NCBI GenBank assembly: GCA_020725555.1
Contig: DYEU01000018.1
Coordinates: 267,113 to 331,112, forward strand
Source of the DNA: Desulfatibacillum sp.
GTDB taxonomy: Bacteria; Desulfobacterota; Desulfobacteria; Desulfobacterales; SpSt-501
Length of the DNA stretch: 64,000 nucleotides
Direction: 5' to 3'
The translations under genes and the position numbers were made by a program. Below the pieces are notes generated by a model. The model saw nothing but the letters and a program-made list of their open reading frames with translations, searched no databases and was not told the DNA's origin. The first letter of the stretch is position 1. Every line of letters begins with the position of its first letter. Below, in pieces: positions 1 through 11,156 of the stretch.

Positions 1-704
1 CCCCTCGCGCAGGTCGCTGCCCACGTCCTTTCCGATCCGCTCGGCCTGGGCCGTGTAGTCGAGCAGATCGTCGGCGATCTGAAAGGCGTGGCCGAGGGCG
101 AGCCCGTAGGCGGCGAGGGCCTCCTCGCTCGAGGCCGGGGCCTCGGCGAGCAGCGCGCTCACGCGGCAGGCCGTCTCGAAGAGCACGGCCGTCTTGCGGC
201 GGATGACCTCGCCGTATTCCTCCTCGCTGAGGCCGGGGTCGCCCTTGCGCTGGAGCTGGTGGACCTCGCCCTGGGACATCTCCTCGGTCAGGCGCGAGAG
301 CACGGCGACGATCCGGGGGTTGCCGGTGGCGGCGGTGAGGGAAAGGGCGCGCGCAAGCAGGAAATCGCCCACGAGCACGGCGATCGCGTTTCCCCAGAGC
401 CGGTGGGCGGCCGGCTTGCCGCGCCGCGTCTCGGCCCCGTCGACCAGGTCGTCGTGCAGGAGGGTCGCCGCGTGCAGGTACTCGAGCGCGGTCGAGAAGG
501 CCGTGTCGTAGCTGCCGCGGTAGCCGCAGAGCCGCGCACCCAGCACCAACAGCAGCGGCCGCATCCGCTTTCCGCCGTTGAAGAGGATGTGGCCCGCGAC
601 CTCGCGCACGAGCTCAAGGTGCGGGGTCAGGTTCGCGACGAGCGCCTCCTCGATCGCCCGGAGATCGGCCTCCACCGCCCCGAGAATCCGTGCCTTCAGG
701 CCGC

Positions 705-708
<4 letters not shown>
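1..708 (-). CDS. ispB: Polyprenyl diphosphate synthase, C-terminus cut by window edge
   Basis: Trans-isoprenyl diphosphate synthase that builds the long polyprenyl chain of respiratory quinones. The 236 visible codons hold the family landmarks: a GGKRMRP motif near residue 45, the first aspartate-rich motif in LLHDDLVDGAETRRG (about residue 75-90), and the second, QIADDLLDY, near residue 215. The gene starts at a GTG whose bases overlap the rimO stop as GTGA, so the two are probably translationally coupled. The last third lies outside the window. Octaprenyl against heptaprenyl or other chain length cannot be told from this part; ispB is used in the general sense. Confidence 0.88.
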
Positions 709-2090
<1,382 letters not shown>

Positions 2091-2132
2091 CCCGATGGGG
2101 TTGCGGATTCGGAAAACGAACGGGTTTATCCC

Positions 2133-2161
2133 AGAGTAAGAAGGGCCCCGGAATCTGTCAA
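2133..2161 (-). promoter_or_regulatory. Promoter candidate for rimO-ispB
   Basis: On the minus strand TTGACA (2161-2156) is followed after 17 bases by TACTCT (2138-2133). The -35 box is perfect and the -10 box is weak. The TGA stop codon of apbE is the TGA inside this TTGACA. It suggests rimO-ispB can be transcribed independently of the hyp operon. Confidence 0.45.
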
Positions 2162-3207
2162 CGCGGCCGGGGCTTGGCCGGCGGCGGGAACCCGGAGGTC
2201 GCCCGCTCGAGGAGCCCGCCCTCGGCCGTCTCCACGAGGATCAGGCCCTCGACGTTCTCCAGGCGCTCGAGCAGCGCGATCCCCTCCTCGGCGCCGAGCA
2301 CCATGACGGCCGTCGCCAGGGCATCGGCGGTCATGCAGTCGGGGGCGAGGACCGAGGCGCTCACGACCCCGCGGGCGACCGGCCGGCCGCTCTGCGGGTC
2401 GACGACGTGGCTGTAGCGCCGGCCTTCGTGCACGAAGAACTGCCGGTAGTCGCCGCTGGTCGCGAGCGCCGCGTCGGAGAGGGCGACCACGCGGTAGACC
2501 TCGTCGGGCCGGGCGCGGCTGTCGGGCCGGGCGATGCCGATGTGCCAGGGGGCCCCGTCCCGCCGCCGGCCCGCGGCGAAGACCTCGCCGCCGATCTCGA
2601 CCAGGAAATCGCGCCAGCCGGCCTCCCGCAGGAGGCGGGCCACCTCGTCGACCCCGTAGCCCTTGGCGACGGCCGAAAAGTCGAGGCTGACCCGCGGGTC
2701 CTCCTTCACCAGCCCCGCCTCGCCGCGAAGCGAGACCCGCGAGAGCCCGACTGCGGCGCGCGCGCGGGCGATCTCCTCCTCCGAGGGCGGCTCGGCGCGC
2801 GGTTTGCCCCGGCCGAAGCCCCAGAGATCGACGAGCGGCCCCACGGTGGGGTCGAACGCCCCGCCCGACCAGCCGTGGACCCGCTGCGCGGCCTCGAAGA
2901 CGCGCCGGAAATCGGCGGAGACGGCGAAGGCCTCGCCCGCGGCGGCGAAGCGGTTGAAGCGGCTGATCTCGCTTTCGGGCAGGAAGGGCGAAAGGCTGCG
3001 GTTGAGCTCCGCAAGCCGCCGGTCGATCTTTTTCTGCAGCGCCTCCGTCCCGCTCCAGGGCCGGCCGACCAGCTTCACGCTGTAGGTCGTCCCCATCGTG
3101 CGCCCCGAAAGGACGTGCTCGGCGCGCGGGTCACAGCCGGCCGCCCCCGCGGCGAGGAGCAGGAGCGCGCTCAGGGCCCGAAACGGAAGGCTGCGGGAAG
3201 AGCGCAT
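2158..3207 (-). CDS. apbE: FAD:protein FMN transferase (ApbE family), lipoprotein
   Basis: ApbE covalently attaches FMN, taken from FAD, to a threonine of exported flavoproteins such as Rnf or Nqr subunits. The 349-residue protein begins with a basic, hydrophobic signal peptide ending in GAAGC, so Cys25 is probably lipidated and the protein sits in the periplasm on a membrane. The family motif GRTMGTTYSVKL follows near residue 34. The central KGYGVDEVARLL and the C-terminal DALATAVMVLG block are also typical. The start ATG lies 10 bases after the hypE stop, so it belongs to the tail of the hyp operon. The flavoprotein it serves is not in this window. A longer N-terminal extension into hypE is open but has no reason to be used. 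Confidence 0.93.
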   Translation of the reverse strand: MRSSRSLPFRALSALLLLAAGAAGCDPRAEHVLSGRTMGTTYSVKLVGRPWSGTEALQKKIDRRLAELNRSLSPFLPESEISRFNRFAAAGEAFAVSADFRRVFEAAQRVHGWSGGAFDPTVGPLVDLWGFGRGKPRAEPPSEEEIARARAAVGLSRVSLRGEAGLVKEDPRVSLDFSAVAKGYGVDEVARLLREAGWRDFLVEIGGEVFAAGRRRDGAPWHIGIARPDSRARPDEVYRVVALSDAALATSGDYRQFFVHEGRRYSHVVDPQSGRPVARGVVSASVLAPDCMTADALATAVMVLGAEEGIALLERLENVEGLILVETAEGGLLERATSGFPPPAKPRPR

Positions 3208-3217
3208 GGCGGGCGGC

Positions 3218-4234
<1,017 letters not shown>

Positions 4235-4238
4235 GCCG

Positions 4239-5342
4239 TCACCCTCCGGCGGAGGCGTCGTGGTAGCGGAAGTAGGCCGCGCAGGTCCCCTCGCTCGAAA
4301 CCATGCAGGGGCCCACGGGGTCCGAGGGCGTGCAGCGGATCCCGTAGAGCGGGCATTCGGGCGGGGTCTTGCGCGCGGTGAGGATCTCCCCGCACGAGCA
4401 GCCCCGGGGCTCGGGGGCCGGCGCCAGCTCGAGGGGGAAGCGCCGGGAGGCGTCGAACGCCGCGTAAGCCTCCCGGATCTCAAGCCCGCTCGCGGGGATG
4501 ACGCCGATCCCCCGCCAGCGCGCGTCGGCCGGCTCGAAGACCGCCGCGAGCACCCGCTGCGCGGCGGGGTTGCCCTCCTCGGCGACCGCGCGGCGGTAGA
4601 CGTTCTCCACCTGCGGGCGTTCGGTCTCGGCCTGGGCGACGAGGGCGGCCACCGCCTGCAGGATGTCGACCGGCTCGAAGCCGGCGATCGCGCAGGGAAG
4701 CCGGGTGCGCTCGAAGAACGGGAGGTAGGCCCTGCGGCCGATCACGACCGAGACGTGGCCCGGCAGCAGAAAGGCGTCGATCCTCAGGTCGCCGGCCGCG
4801 GTGAGCGCGGCGAGCGCCGGCGGGACCGTCTTGTGCAGGCAGAGCACGCTGAAGTTGCCGAGCCCCGCCTGCCGCGCGGCAAGCACGGCCGCGGCCACGG
4901 TGGGGGCCGTCGTCTCGAAGCCGATGCCGAGAAAGACGACCTCCCGGCCGGGGGTCTGCCGCGCGAGCGCGACGGCATCAAGCGCGGAGTAGACGATCCT
5001 CACCTCGCACCCCGCGGCCCGCTCGCGCTCGAGCGAGGAGCGGCTTCCCGGGACGCGCAGCAGGTCGCCGAAGGTGGCGATGACGACCCCGGGCCGCCGG
5101 GCGAGCTCGATCGCGGCGTCGATCTCGGCCGTGTCGGTCACGCAGACCGGGCAGCCCGGGCCGGAGAGCAGCGTGATCGTCTCCGGCAGCAGGCTGCGGA
5201 TCCCGTGGCGGAAGATCGACACCGTGTGCGTGCCGCAGACCTCCATGATGCGCAGCGGCCGGCGGCTCAGGCGGCGGATCCTCGAGGAAAGCTCCTGGAC
5301 CAGGTGTCGGTCGCGGTATTCGGCGCTGTGGCGGGTGGCCAT
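4239..5342 (-). CDS. hypD: Hydrogenase maturation protein HypD
   Basis: HypD is the iron-sulfur scaffold on which, with HypC, the Fe(CN)2CO centre of [NiFe] hydrogenase is assembled. In 367 residues it shows CGTHT (Cys36), GPGCPVC (Cys64 and Cys67), the GFETTAP motif, and a C-terminal four-cysteine cluster site within CSCGEIL...CPLYGIRC...CMVSSEGTC. A good ribosome-binding site (AAGGAG) precedes the ATG. It sits 36 bases after hypF and 4 bases before hypE. Confidence 0.97.
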   Translation of the reverse strand: MATRHSAEYRDRHLVQELSSRIRRLSRRPLRIMEVCGTHTVSIFRHGIRSLLPETITLLSGPGCPVCVTDTAEIDAAIELARRPGVVIATFGDLLRVPGSRSSLERERAAGCEVRIVYSALDAVALARQTPGREVVFLGIGFETTAPTVAAAVLAARQAGLGNFSVLCLHKTVPPALAALTAAGDLRIDAFLLPGHVSVVIGRRAYLPFFERTRLPCAIAGFEPVDILQAVAALVAQAETERPQVENVYRRAVAEEGNPAAQRVLAAVFEPADARWRGIGVIPASGLEIREAYAAFDASRRFPLELAPAPEPRGCSCGEILTARKTPPECPLYGIRCTPSDPVGPCMVSSEGTCAAYFRYHDASAGG

Positions 5343-5378
5343 GGGGGGCTCCTTCCTCCGGGCGGCTCCGGCGCCTCG

Positions 5379-7652
5379 TCAATTCCGGGACGCCGCGACC
5401 AGCGCCTGGCCGAGGGCGATGCCGCCGTCGTTCGCCGGGACCTGCTCGTGGCTGTACACCGCGAAGCCCGCGGCGGCAAGCCCGCGGAGGAGGCCCTCGA
5501 GGAGGCGCGCGTTCTGGAACACCCCCCCGCTCAGGACGACGCGCGCAAGCCCGCGCTCCTCGCGGATGCGGCGGCACAGGCGCACGAAGAGCCGCACCAG
5601 GCCGTTGTGGAAGCGGGCGCTGATCTCGGCGGCGGGGCGGCCCCGCAGGAGGTCCTCCACCACCGCGCGGACGAGCGGCGCAGGCAGGATGCGCCGCGGC
5701 TCCCCCTCCTCCCATTCCGTGTCGTAGGCCTCCTCCACGCCCTCGGCCGCTTCCATCTCGAGCTCCATCGCCGCCTGCCCCTCGAAGGCCACGCGGCGGC
5801 GCAGCCCCAGGATCGCGGCGACGGCGTCGAAGAGCCGCCCCAGGCTCGAGGTGAGCGGGGCGTTGACGCCGCCCGCGGCCATGGCCGCCGCGACGCGCAC
5901 CCGCTCCTCCCCCGTCTCCGAGAGAACGGGCAGATCGAGCCGCGAAAACCCGCTCCCGTAAGCCGCCTGCAGGTGGCTGACCGCCATGCGCCAGGGCTCG
6001 CGGATCGCGGCCGCCCCGCCCGGCATGGGAACACAGGCGAAGTGCGCCAGGCGCTCGAAGCGGGCGGCGTCGGCGGCGAGCACCTCCCCGCCCCAGACCG
6101 TCCCGTCGGGGCCGTAGCCCGTGCCGTCGCAGGCGATGCCGATCACCGGGCCCGTAAGCCCGTGCTCGGCCATGCAGGCGGCGACGTGGGCGTGGTGGTG
6201 CTGCACGCGCCGGAGGAGGAGCCCCCGCTGCTCCTCGGCCCAGCGGGTGCTCAGGTAGTCGGGGTGGAGGTCGCAGGCGAGGATCTCGGGGCGGATGTCG
6301 AGGATGCGTTCGAGGTGCGCGATCGTCTCGCAGAAGGCCTCGTAGGTGGCGAGGTTCTCGAGGTCCCCGATGTGCGGGCTGAGGAAGGCGCGATCGCCCT
6401 TCACGAGGCAGACCGTGTTCTTGAGCTCGGCGCCCACGGCGAGAAGCGGCGGCAGCCGGCGGGCGAGGAAAACCGGCCGCGGCACGTATCCCCGCGCCCG
6501 GCGCACAACACGCGTCTTGCCGGCGACCCGCCGCACGACCGAGTCGTCGCAGCGGCGCACGATGCCGCGGTCGTGGAGGAGAAAGGCGTCGGCGATCCCG
6601 GAGAGCCGCGCGAGCGCCTCCTCGTTGCCCGCGGCGATCGGCTCCTCGCTGAGGTTGCCGCTCGTCATGACGAGGGCGGGGAAGCCCTCGGCGAGGAGCA
6701 GGTGATGGAGCGGCGTGTAGGGGAGCAGCACCCCGACCCAGCGGTTGCGCGGGGCGACCCCGGCGGCGAGCGGGCCGGCGGGCCGCTTGCGCAGGAGCAC
6801 GATCGGCCGCTCCGGGGCGGAAAGCAGTCGGGCTTCCTCCTCCGTGACGAAGGCGTAGGTGCGGACCGCCGCGAGATCGGGCGACATGACCGCCAGCGGT
6901 TTCTCCTCGCGGCGCTTGCGCGCGCGCAGCCGCGCGACCGCCTCGGGGTCGAAGGCGTCGACCGCGAGGTGGAAACCCCCCAGCCCCTTCACGGCGAGGA
7001 TGGCCCCTTCCCGCAGCAGGGCGGCGGCGGCGGCGACGGGGTCGGCGGCGGCGACGGGGTCGCCCGCGGCGTTGTGCAGCGCAAGCCGCGGCCCGCAGGC
7101 CGGGCAGGCGTTCGGCTGGGCGTGGAAGCGGCGGTCGGCGGGGTGTTCGTACTCGGCGCGGCAGGCCGGGCACATCGCGAAATCGCGCATCGAGGTCTTC
7201 GGCCGGTCGTAGGGGATGTCCTCGATGATCGTGTAGCGGGGCCCGCAGTTGGTGCAGTTGATGAAGGGGTAGCGGAAGCGGCGGTCGCGCGGGTCGAAGA
7301 GCTCGGCCAGGCAGTCCTCGCAGACGGCGACATCGGGCGGAATGAGCGTCTCCATCGAGGCGCCGCGGCGGCTCTCCACGATGCGGAAGCCTGCGGCGCC
7401 GCGCGGCTCCCGCTCGGTCGCGCGCACCTCGGTGATCCGGGCGAGCGGCGGGGTGCGCGAGACGAGCTCGGCCTCGAAGGCGTCCAGACGTTCGGGGGCG
7501 CCCTCGATGTCGATCAGCACCCCCTCGGAGGTGTTGGCGACCTCGCCCTTCAGGCCGTGGCGCAGCGCGAGCTGGTAGACGAAGGGCCGGAAACCCACCC
7601 CCTGGACGATGCCGTTCACCAGCAGCCGGCGCGCCGCAAGCCGCGCGTCCAT
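5379..7652 (-). CDS. hypF: Carbamoyltransferase HypF
   Basis: HypF activates carbamoyl phosphate as carbamoyl-adenylate and transfers the carbamoyl group to HypE, the source of cyanide ligands. Domain order over 757 residues: acylphosphatase-like (VQGVGFRPF at 16-24), a zinc region with four CxxC pairs (Cys111/114, 133/136, 161/164, 183/186), a YrdC-like domain, and a Kae1-like domain with the metal-binding QHHHAH at 484-489. The ATG at 7652 was chosen because it lies 4 bases after the hypC stop and begins directly at the acylphosphatase domain; a longer start would run into hypC. Confidence 0.97.
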   Translation of the reverse strand: MDARLAARRLLVNGIVQGVGFRPFVYQLALRHGLKGEVANTSEGVLIDIEGAPERLDAFEAELVSRTPPLARITEVRATEREPRGAAGFRIVESRRGASMETLIPPDVAVCEDCLAELFDPRDRRFRYPFINCTNCGPRYTIIEDIPYDRPKTSMRDFAMCPACRAEYEHPADRRFHAQPNACPACGPRLALHNAAGDPVAAADPVAAAAALLREGAILAVKGLGGFHLAVDAFDPEAVARLRARKRREEKPLAVMSPDLAAVRTYAFVTEEEARLLSAPERPIVLLRKRPAGPLAAGVAPRNRWVGVLLPYTPLHHLLLAEGFPALVMTSGNLSEEPIAAGNEEALARLSGIADAFLLHDRGIVRRCDDSVVRRVAGKTRVVRRARGYVPRPVFLARRLPPLLAVGAELKNTVCLVKGDRAFLSPHIGDLENLATYEAFCETIAHLERILDIRPEILACDLHPDYLSTRWAEEQRGLLLRRVQHHHAHVAACMAEHGLTGPVIGIACDGTGYGPDGTVWGGEVLAADAARFERLAHFACVPMPGGAAAIREPWRMAVSHLQAAYGSGFSRLDLPVLSETGEERVRVAAAMAAGGVNAPLTSSLGRLFDAVAAILGLRRRVAFEGQAAMELEMEAAEGVEEAYDTEWEEGEPRRILPAPLVRAVVEDLLRGRPAAEISARFHNGLVRLFVRLCRRIREERGLARVVLSGGVFQNARLLEGLLRGLAAAGFAVYSHEQVPANDGGIALGQALVAASRN

Positions 7653-7656
7653 GGCC

Positions 7657-7911
7657 TCATTCCCCGGCGGGGGGCTCCCCGCCGGGGGCGCCGCCCGCAA
7701 GGGCCGCCGCCTCCCGCAGCAGGGAGAGCGTTTCGCGGGCGGCCTCCTCGTCGATGCGCGAGATGGCGAATCCCGCGTGCACGATGACCCAGTCGCCGAC
7801 GGCGGCGTCCTCGAGGAGAAGCAGGCTGCACTCGCGCCGCACGCCGTCCACGTCGATCACGGCCATGCGGTCCTTGATCTCAACGATGCGCGAAGGGATC
7901 GCCAGACACAT
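7657..7911 (-). CDS. hypC: Hydrogenase assembly chaperone HypC
   Basis: Small chaperone that carries the Fe(CN)2CO unit with HypD and docks on the hydrogenase large-subunit precursor. The 84-residue protein starts MCLAIPSRI, with the essential Cys2 after the initiator Met. The fold segments VDGVRRE and VGDWVIVHAGFAISRID match the family. The start lies 32 bases inside the end of the upstream endopeptidase gene, which implies coupled translation. No strong ribosome-binding site is visible, consistent with that. Confidence 0.96.
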   Translation of the reverse strand: MCLAIPSRIVEIKDRMAVIDVDGVRRECSLLLLEDAAVGDWVIVHAGFAISRIDEEAARETLSLLREAAALAGGAPGGEPPAGE

Positions 7912-8440
7912 CTGCGGAAGAATCCTTGCGGCTCCAACGGACGCCCAGCCGTTCGAGCTCGGCCAGGACAAGCCGGATCACGGGTTCGACCTGCGCGGCC
8001 ACGGGAGGCGAAAGCGCAAGCCCGAGCGTTTCGACATCCAGCGGCTCCACCCCCAAGATCACCGTCCGCGGCACGTTGTCAAGGGCCTGGCAGAGGGTCA
8101 GGGCCTCGAGGAAATCGACCTGGTGGAGCGAGTTCTTGGCGCGGATGCGCGCCGGGATCTCCTCGTGGTCGATGCGGTGCAGGTCCCCGGGCTTTCCCCG
8201 GTTGCGCACGGCGTCGACCACGATCAGGTGCCGCGGCTTGGAGATCACCCCCAGGAGGTTGACCCCCAGCACCCCGCCGTCGACCACGTGCACGCGGTCC
8301 GGGAAGGTGTACTCGGCCTCCAGGCGCCGCACCACGTGAATCCCGAAGCCGTCGTCGGAGAAGAGCAGCGAGCCGATCCCCAGGACGAGGATCTCGGGGG
8401 CGTTTGCGGCGTCGAAGGGGTTTTCGGAGGCGTCCGCCAT
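7880..8440 (-). CDS. Hydrogenase maturation endopeptidase (HyaD/HybD family)
   Basis: Nickel-dependent endopeptidase that removes the C-terminal peptide of the large subunit once the NiFe centre is in place. The 186-residue protein carries the family signature GIGSLLFSDDGFG near 20-33 and VVDAVRNRGKPG in the middle. The usual GN after the first glycines is GS, and the metal-ligand region reads DDG; both occur in related proteases. Its likely substrate is the adjacent large subunit (8508-10163), which has a cleavable tail after DPCIACAVH. The gene lies just after a strong terminator and overlaps hypC by 32 bases. Confidence 0.92.
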   Translation of the reverse strand: MADASENPFDAANAPEILVLGIGSLLFSDDGFGIHVVRRLEAEYTFPDRVHVVDGGVLGVNLLGVISKPRHLIVVDAVRNRGKPGDLHRIDHEEIPARIRAKNSLHQVDFLEALTLCQALDNVPRTVILGVEPLDVETLGLALSPPVAAQVEPVIRLVLAELERLGVRWSRKDSSADVSGDPFAHR

Positions 8441-8448
8441 GGCCCATG

Positions 8449-8492
8449 AAAAAAGCCTCCGGCCGCCCGGGGATCCCGGGCGGCGCGGAGGC
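8449..8492 (-). terminator. Rho-independent terminator after the hydrogenase large subunit
   Basis: On the minus strand a GC-rich stem built from GCCTCC and CCGCCCGGG pairs with CCCGGGCGG and GGAGGC, followed directly by six T. It lies 15 bases past the large-subunit stop and before the endopeptidase start. It should cut transcription between structural and maturation genes, leaving the hyp genes to read-through. Confidence 0.85.
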
Positions 8493-8507
8493 CGGTCGGG
8501 ATCCGCC

Positions 8508-10163
8508 TCAGGCGACGCGGACCTTGTAGACCTCGTTGGAGTCCGGATCGATCACGTGCACGGCGCAGGCGATGCAGGGATCGTAGGAATGCACCGTGCG
8601 CAGGATCTCCAGCGGCCGCTTGGGATCGGCGATCGGAGTCCCGATGAGGGCCTCCTCCACCGGGCTCATCTTGCCGGCCGCGCAGCGGGGAGCCAGGTTC
8701 CACGTCGAGGGCACGACGTACTGGTAGTTCTTGATCTTCTTGTTCTCGATCACGATCCAGTGGCCGAGGGCGCCGCGGGGGACGTCGTTTAAGCCCACGC
8801 CCTGGGCCTTGTCGGGCATTTCGTAGGGCTCGTAGGTCTTCGTGTCGCCCTTCTTGATGTTCTCCACGAGCTCCATCACCCAGCCCTGCATGGCCTCGCC
8901 GATGACGAGGGTTTCGATCCCCCGCGCCGCGGTGCGGCCGAGGGTCGAGAAGAGCGCCTCGGCGGGGATGTTCAGGGTCTTCAGGACGTGATCGACGGGC
9001 TGTTTCCACTCCTTCTGACCGTACGCGTAGCCCACGAGCACGTGGGAGAGCGGTCCGACCTCGCAAGGCTCGCCCTCGTAGCGCGGGGCCTTGAGCCAGG
9101 AGTAGCGGCCGTCCTTCGAGTCGGTGTCGTACTTCGGGTCGCCCTGGATCGGCTTGGTCTCGCCCTGGTAGGGGTGCCGCGCCTGGGCGCCTTCGTACCA
9201 GGAGCGCGCGACGTGCTCGGTCACCTTCCCCGGGTCGGCCATGACCGGCTTCTCGAGGTTGCGTTTGAAGATCACGCCGCGCGGCATGAAGAGGCTCTCG
9301 GGCTCCTTGTCGCTTGCCGGGAAATCGCCCCAGGCGAGGAAGTTCGTCGTGCGGCCGATCCCGCCCCAGTCCTTGTAGAAAGAGGCGACCGCGAGCAGGT
9401 CGGGGATATAGACGTTTTTGACGAACTCGTGGGTTTCCTTGGTGATGTAGAGGAACTCGGCGATGCGCTCGGCCGTCAGGTCCGCCGCGCAGGTGACCCC
9501 GCCCACGACGAGCGACTGGGGATGCGGGTTCTTGCCGCCGAAGATGGCGTGCATGCGGGCGGCCTTCGCCTGCAGGCGCAGGGCCTCGATGTAGTGCGCC
9601 GCGGCGAGCAGGTTCGCCTCCGGCGGCAGCTTGTAGGCCGGGTGGCCCCAGTAGGCGTTGGCGAAGGGGCCGAGTTGCCCGCTTTCGACGAAGGTCTTGA
9701 GCCGCTGCTGGACGTTCTTGAAATAGTTCGTCCCGCCCCAGGGCGCGTTGCTCACGTTGTCGGAAAGCGCGGCCGTCTTGGCCGGGTCGGCCTTGAGGGC
9801 GCTCACCACGTCCACCCAATCGAGCGCGTGGAGGTGGTAGAAATGGACGATGTGGTCGTGCTGGTACTGGGCGCCGAGGAGCAGGTTGCGGATCAGGCGG
9901 GCATTTTTGGGGATCTTCACCTTGACGGCATCGTCCACCGCGCGCACGGAGGCGATGGAATGCACGTAGGTGCAGACGCCGCAGGAGCGCTGGACGAAAT
10001 GGTGGGCGTCGCGGGGGTCCCGCCCCTGCAGGATGACCTCAATCCCGCGGAACATCTGGCCCGAGCTCCAGGCGTTCACCACCTTGCCGCCGGACACTTC
10101 GACCTCGATGCGCAGATGCCCCTCAATCCGGGTGATCGGATCGACGATGATGCGTTCGGCCAT
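8508..10163 (-). CDS. hynA: [NiFe] hydrogenase large subunit, periplasmic uptake type
   Basis: Catalytic subunit of a group 1 [NiFe] hydrogenase; splits H2 at the NiFe(CN)2CO centre. The four nickel-ligating cysteines are present: RSCGVC near the N-terminus (Cys61, Cys64) and DPCIACAVH at the C-terminus (Cys530, Cys533). His536 marks the cleavage site, leaving a 15-residue tail to be removed by the protease encoded next. There is no signal peptide, so it is co-exported with the Tat-tagged small subunit. A GGAGGAG ribosome-binding site precedes the ATG. Naming of subunits (HynA/HynB/HydB) varies between organisms. Confidence 0.96.
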   Translation of the reverse strand: MAERIIVDPITRIEGHLRIEVEVSGGKVVNAWSSGQMFRGIEVILQGRDPRDAHHFVQRSCGVCTYVHSIASVRAVDDAVKVKIPKNARLIRNLLLGAQYQHDHIVHFYHLHALDWVDVVSALKADPAKTAALSDNVSNAPWGGTNYFKNVQQRLKTFVESGQLGPFANAYWGHPAYKLPPEANLLAAAHYIEALRLQAKAARMHAIFGGKNPHPQSLVVGGVTCAADLTAERIAEFLYITKETHEFVKNVYIPDLLAVASFYKDWGGIGRTTNFLAWGDFPASDKEPESLFMPRGVIFKRNLEKPVMADPGKVTEHVARSWYEGAQARHPYQGETKPIQGDPKYDTDSKDGRYSWLKAPRYEGEPCEVGPLSHVLVGYAYGQKEWKQPVDHVLKTLNIPAEALFSTLGRTAARGIETLVIGEAMQGWVMELVENIKKGDTKTYEPYEMPDKAQGVGLNDVPRGALGHWIVIENKKIKNYQYVVPSTWNLAPRCAAGKMSPVEEALIGTPIADPKRPLEILRTVHSYDPCIACAVHVIDPDSNEVYKVRVA

Positions 10164-10205
10164 GTCATCTCCTCCTTGAAGATATTGGAATCGCCGTCCG
10201 GCGGA

Positions 10206-11150
10206 TCAGAGTTCCTGGTAAAAGGGGGTGAACTTGTCCCAGAATTCCGGCTGGCTGCACCCGATGCAGGGCGCCCCGGCCTGGACCGGCCAGCTGCAGC
10301 CGCTGTTGAACTTCACGATGCCGCAGTTGTTGTAGGTCTCCGGGCCCCGGCAGCCGACCTTGTAGAGGCAGTAGCCCAGCGCCGCTTCCTTGGAGCCGAA
10401 TTCCTCGACGAACTCGCCGTTTTCGAAGTGCCCCCGCCGCGGGCAGTTGTCGTGGATCGTCTGGCCGTAGGCGAAGAGCGGCCGGCCCAGGTCGTCCAAT
10501 GCGGGCAGCTTGCCGAGGAGGAGGTAGTTGACCACCGTGCCCACGAAGTTGATGGGGTTGGGCGGGCAGCCGGCGATGTTCACGGTCTTGATGCCGAGCG
10601 CCTCGCCGACCCCCTTGTAGCCGCCGGGGTTGGGTTTCGCCGCCGGGATGTTCCCGAAGGCCGAGCAGCTGCCGATGCAGATCACGCCGGCCGCCTTGGG
10701 GCAGACCTCCTTGGCGATCTGGAGAAAGCTCTTGCCGCCGACCTTGCCGTAGCCGCCGTTGTACTTGGTCGCGATCGCCCCCTCGACCACGCAGATGAAC
10801 TGCCCCTTGTTCTTCTCGACCGCCTCGTGCAGGGCCTCCTCGGCCTGGTGTCCGGCCGCGGCCATGATCGTCTCGTGGTAGGCGACGTCCAGGACCTCGA
10901 GGACCAGCTCGTCGATCCAGGGGTACATGCTGCGCAGCAGGGCCTCCGAGCAGCCCGTGCACTCGCCGAAGTGCAGCCACACGACCGTCGGCCGCTTGGC
11001 CGGAGCCGCGAAGACCTCGGCGACCTTGGGCACGAAGGAGGAGGAAAGCCCCATCGTCGCCGTGAGAAAGGTGCAAAACTTCATGAAATCCCGCCGGGTG
11101 ACGCCCTTCTGTGCCAGCCTTTCGTAGAACGCCTTCTCCTGGTTGACCAT
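10206..11150 (-). CDS. hynB: [NiFe] hydrogenase small subunit with Tat signal
   Basis: Electron-transfer subunit with three iron-sulfur clusters. The 314-residue precursor has a twin-arginine motif TRRDFMKF (Arg19-Arg20) followed by a hydrophobic stretch, so the enzyme is exported folded. Proximal-cluster cysteines start at ECTGC (Cys64, Cys67). The two supernumerary cysteines of oxygen-tolerant enzymes (the CTCC pattern) are absent. Distal and medial ligands lie in HDNCPRRG and the cysteine-rich C-terminal region ending PCIGC. There is no C-terminal membrane anchor and no cytochrome b gene next door, so a soluble periplasmic enzyme feeding a cytochrome c is likely. The ATG at 11150 is preferred over an upstream GTG that overlaps the GGAGG site. 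Confidence 0.95.
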   Translation of the reverse strand: MVNQEKAFYERLAQKGVTRRDFMKFCTFLTATMGLSSSFVPKVAEVFAAPAKRPTVVWLHFGECTGCSEALLRSMYPWIDELVLEVLDVAYHETIMAAAGHQAEEALHEAVEKNKGQFICVVEGAIATKYNGGYGKVGGKSFLQIAKEVCPKAAGVICIGSCSAFGNIPAAKPNPGGYKGVGEALGIKTVNIAGCPPNPINFVGTVVNYLLLGKLPALDDLGRPLFAYGQTIHDNCPRRGHFENGEFVEEFGSKEAALGYCLYKVGCRGPETYNNCGIVKFNSGCSWPVQAGAPCIGCSQPEFWDKFTPFYQEL

Positions 11151-11156
11151 TTGCAC

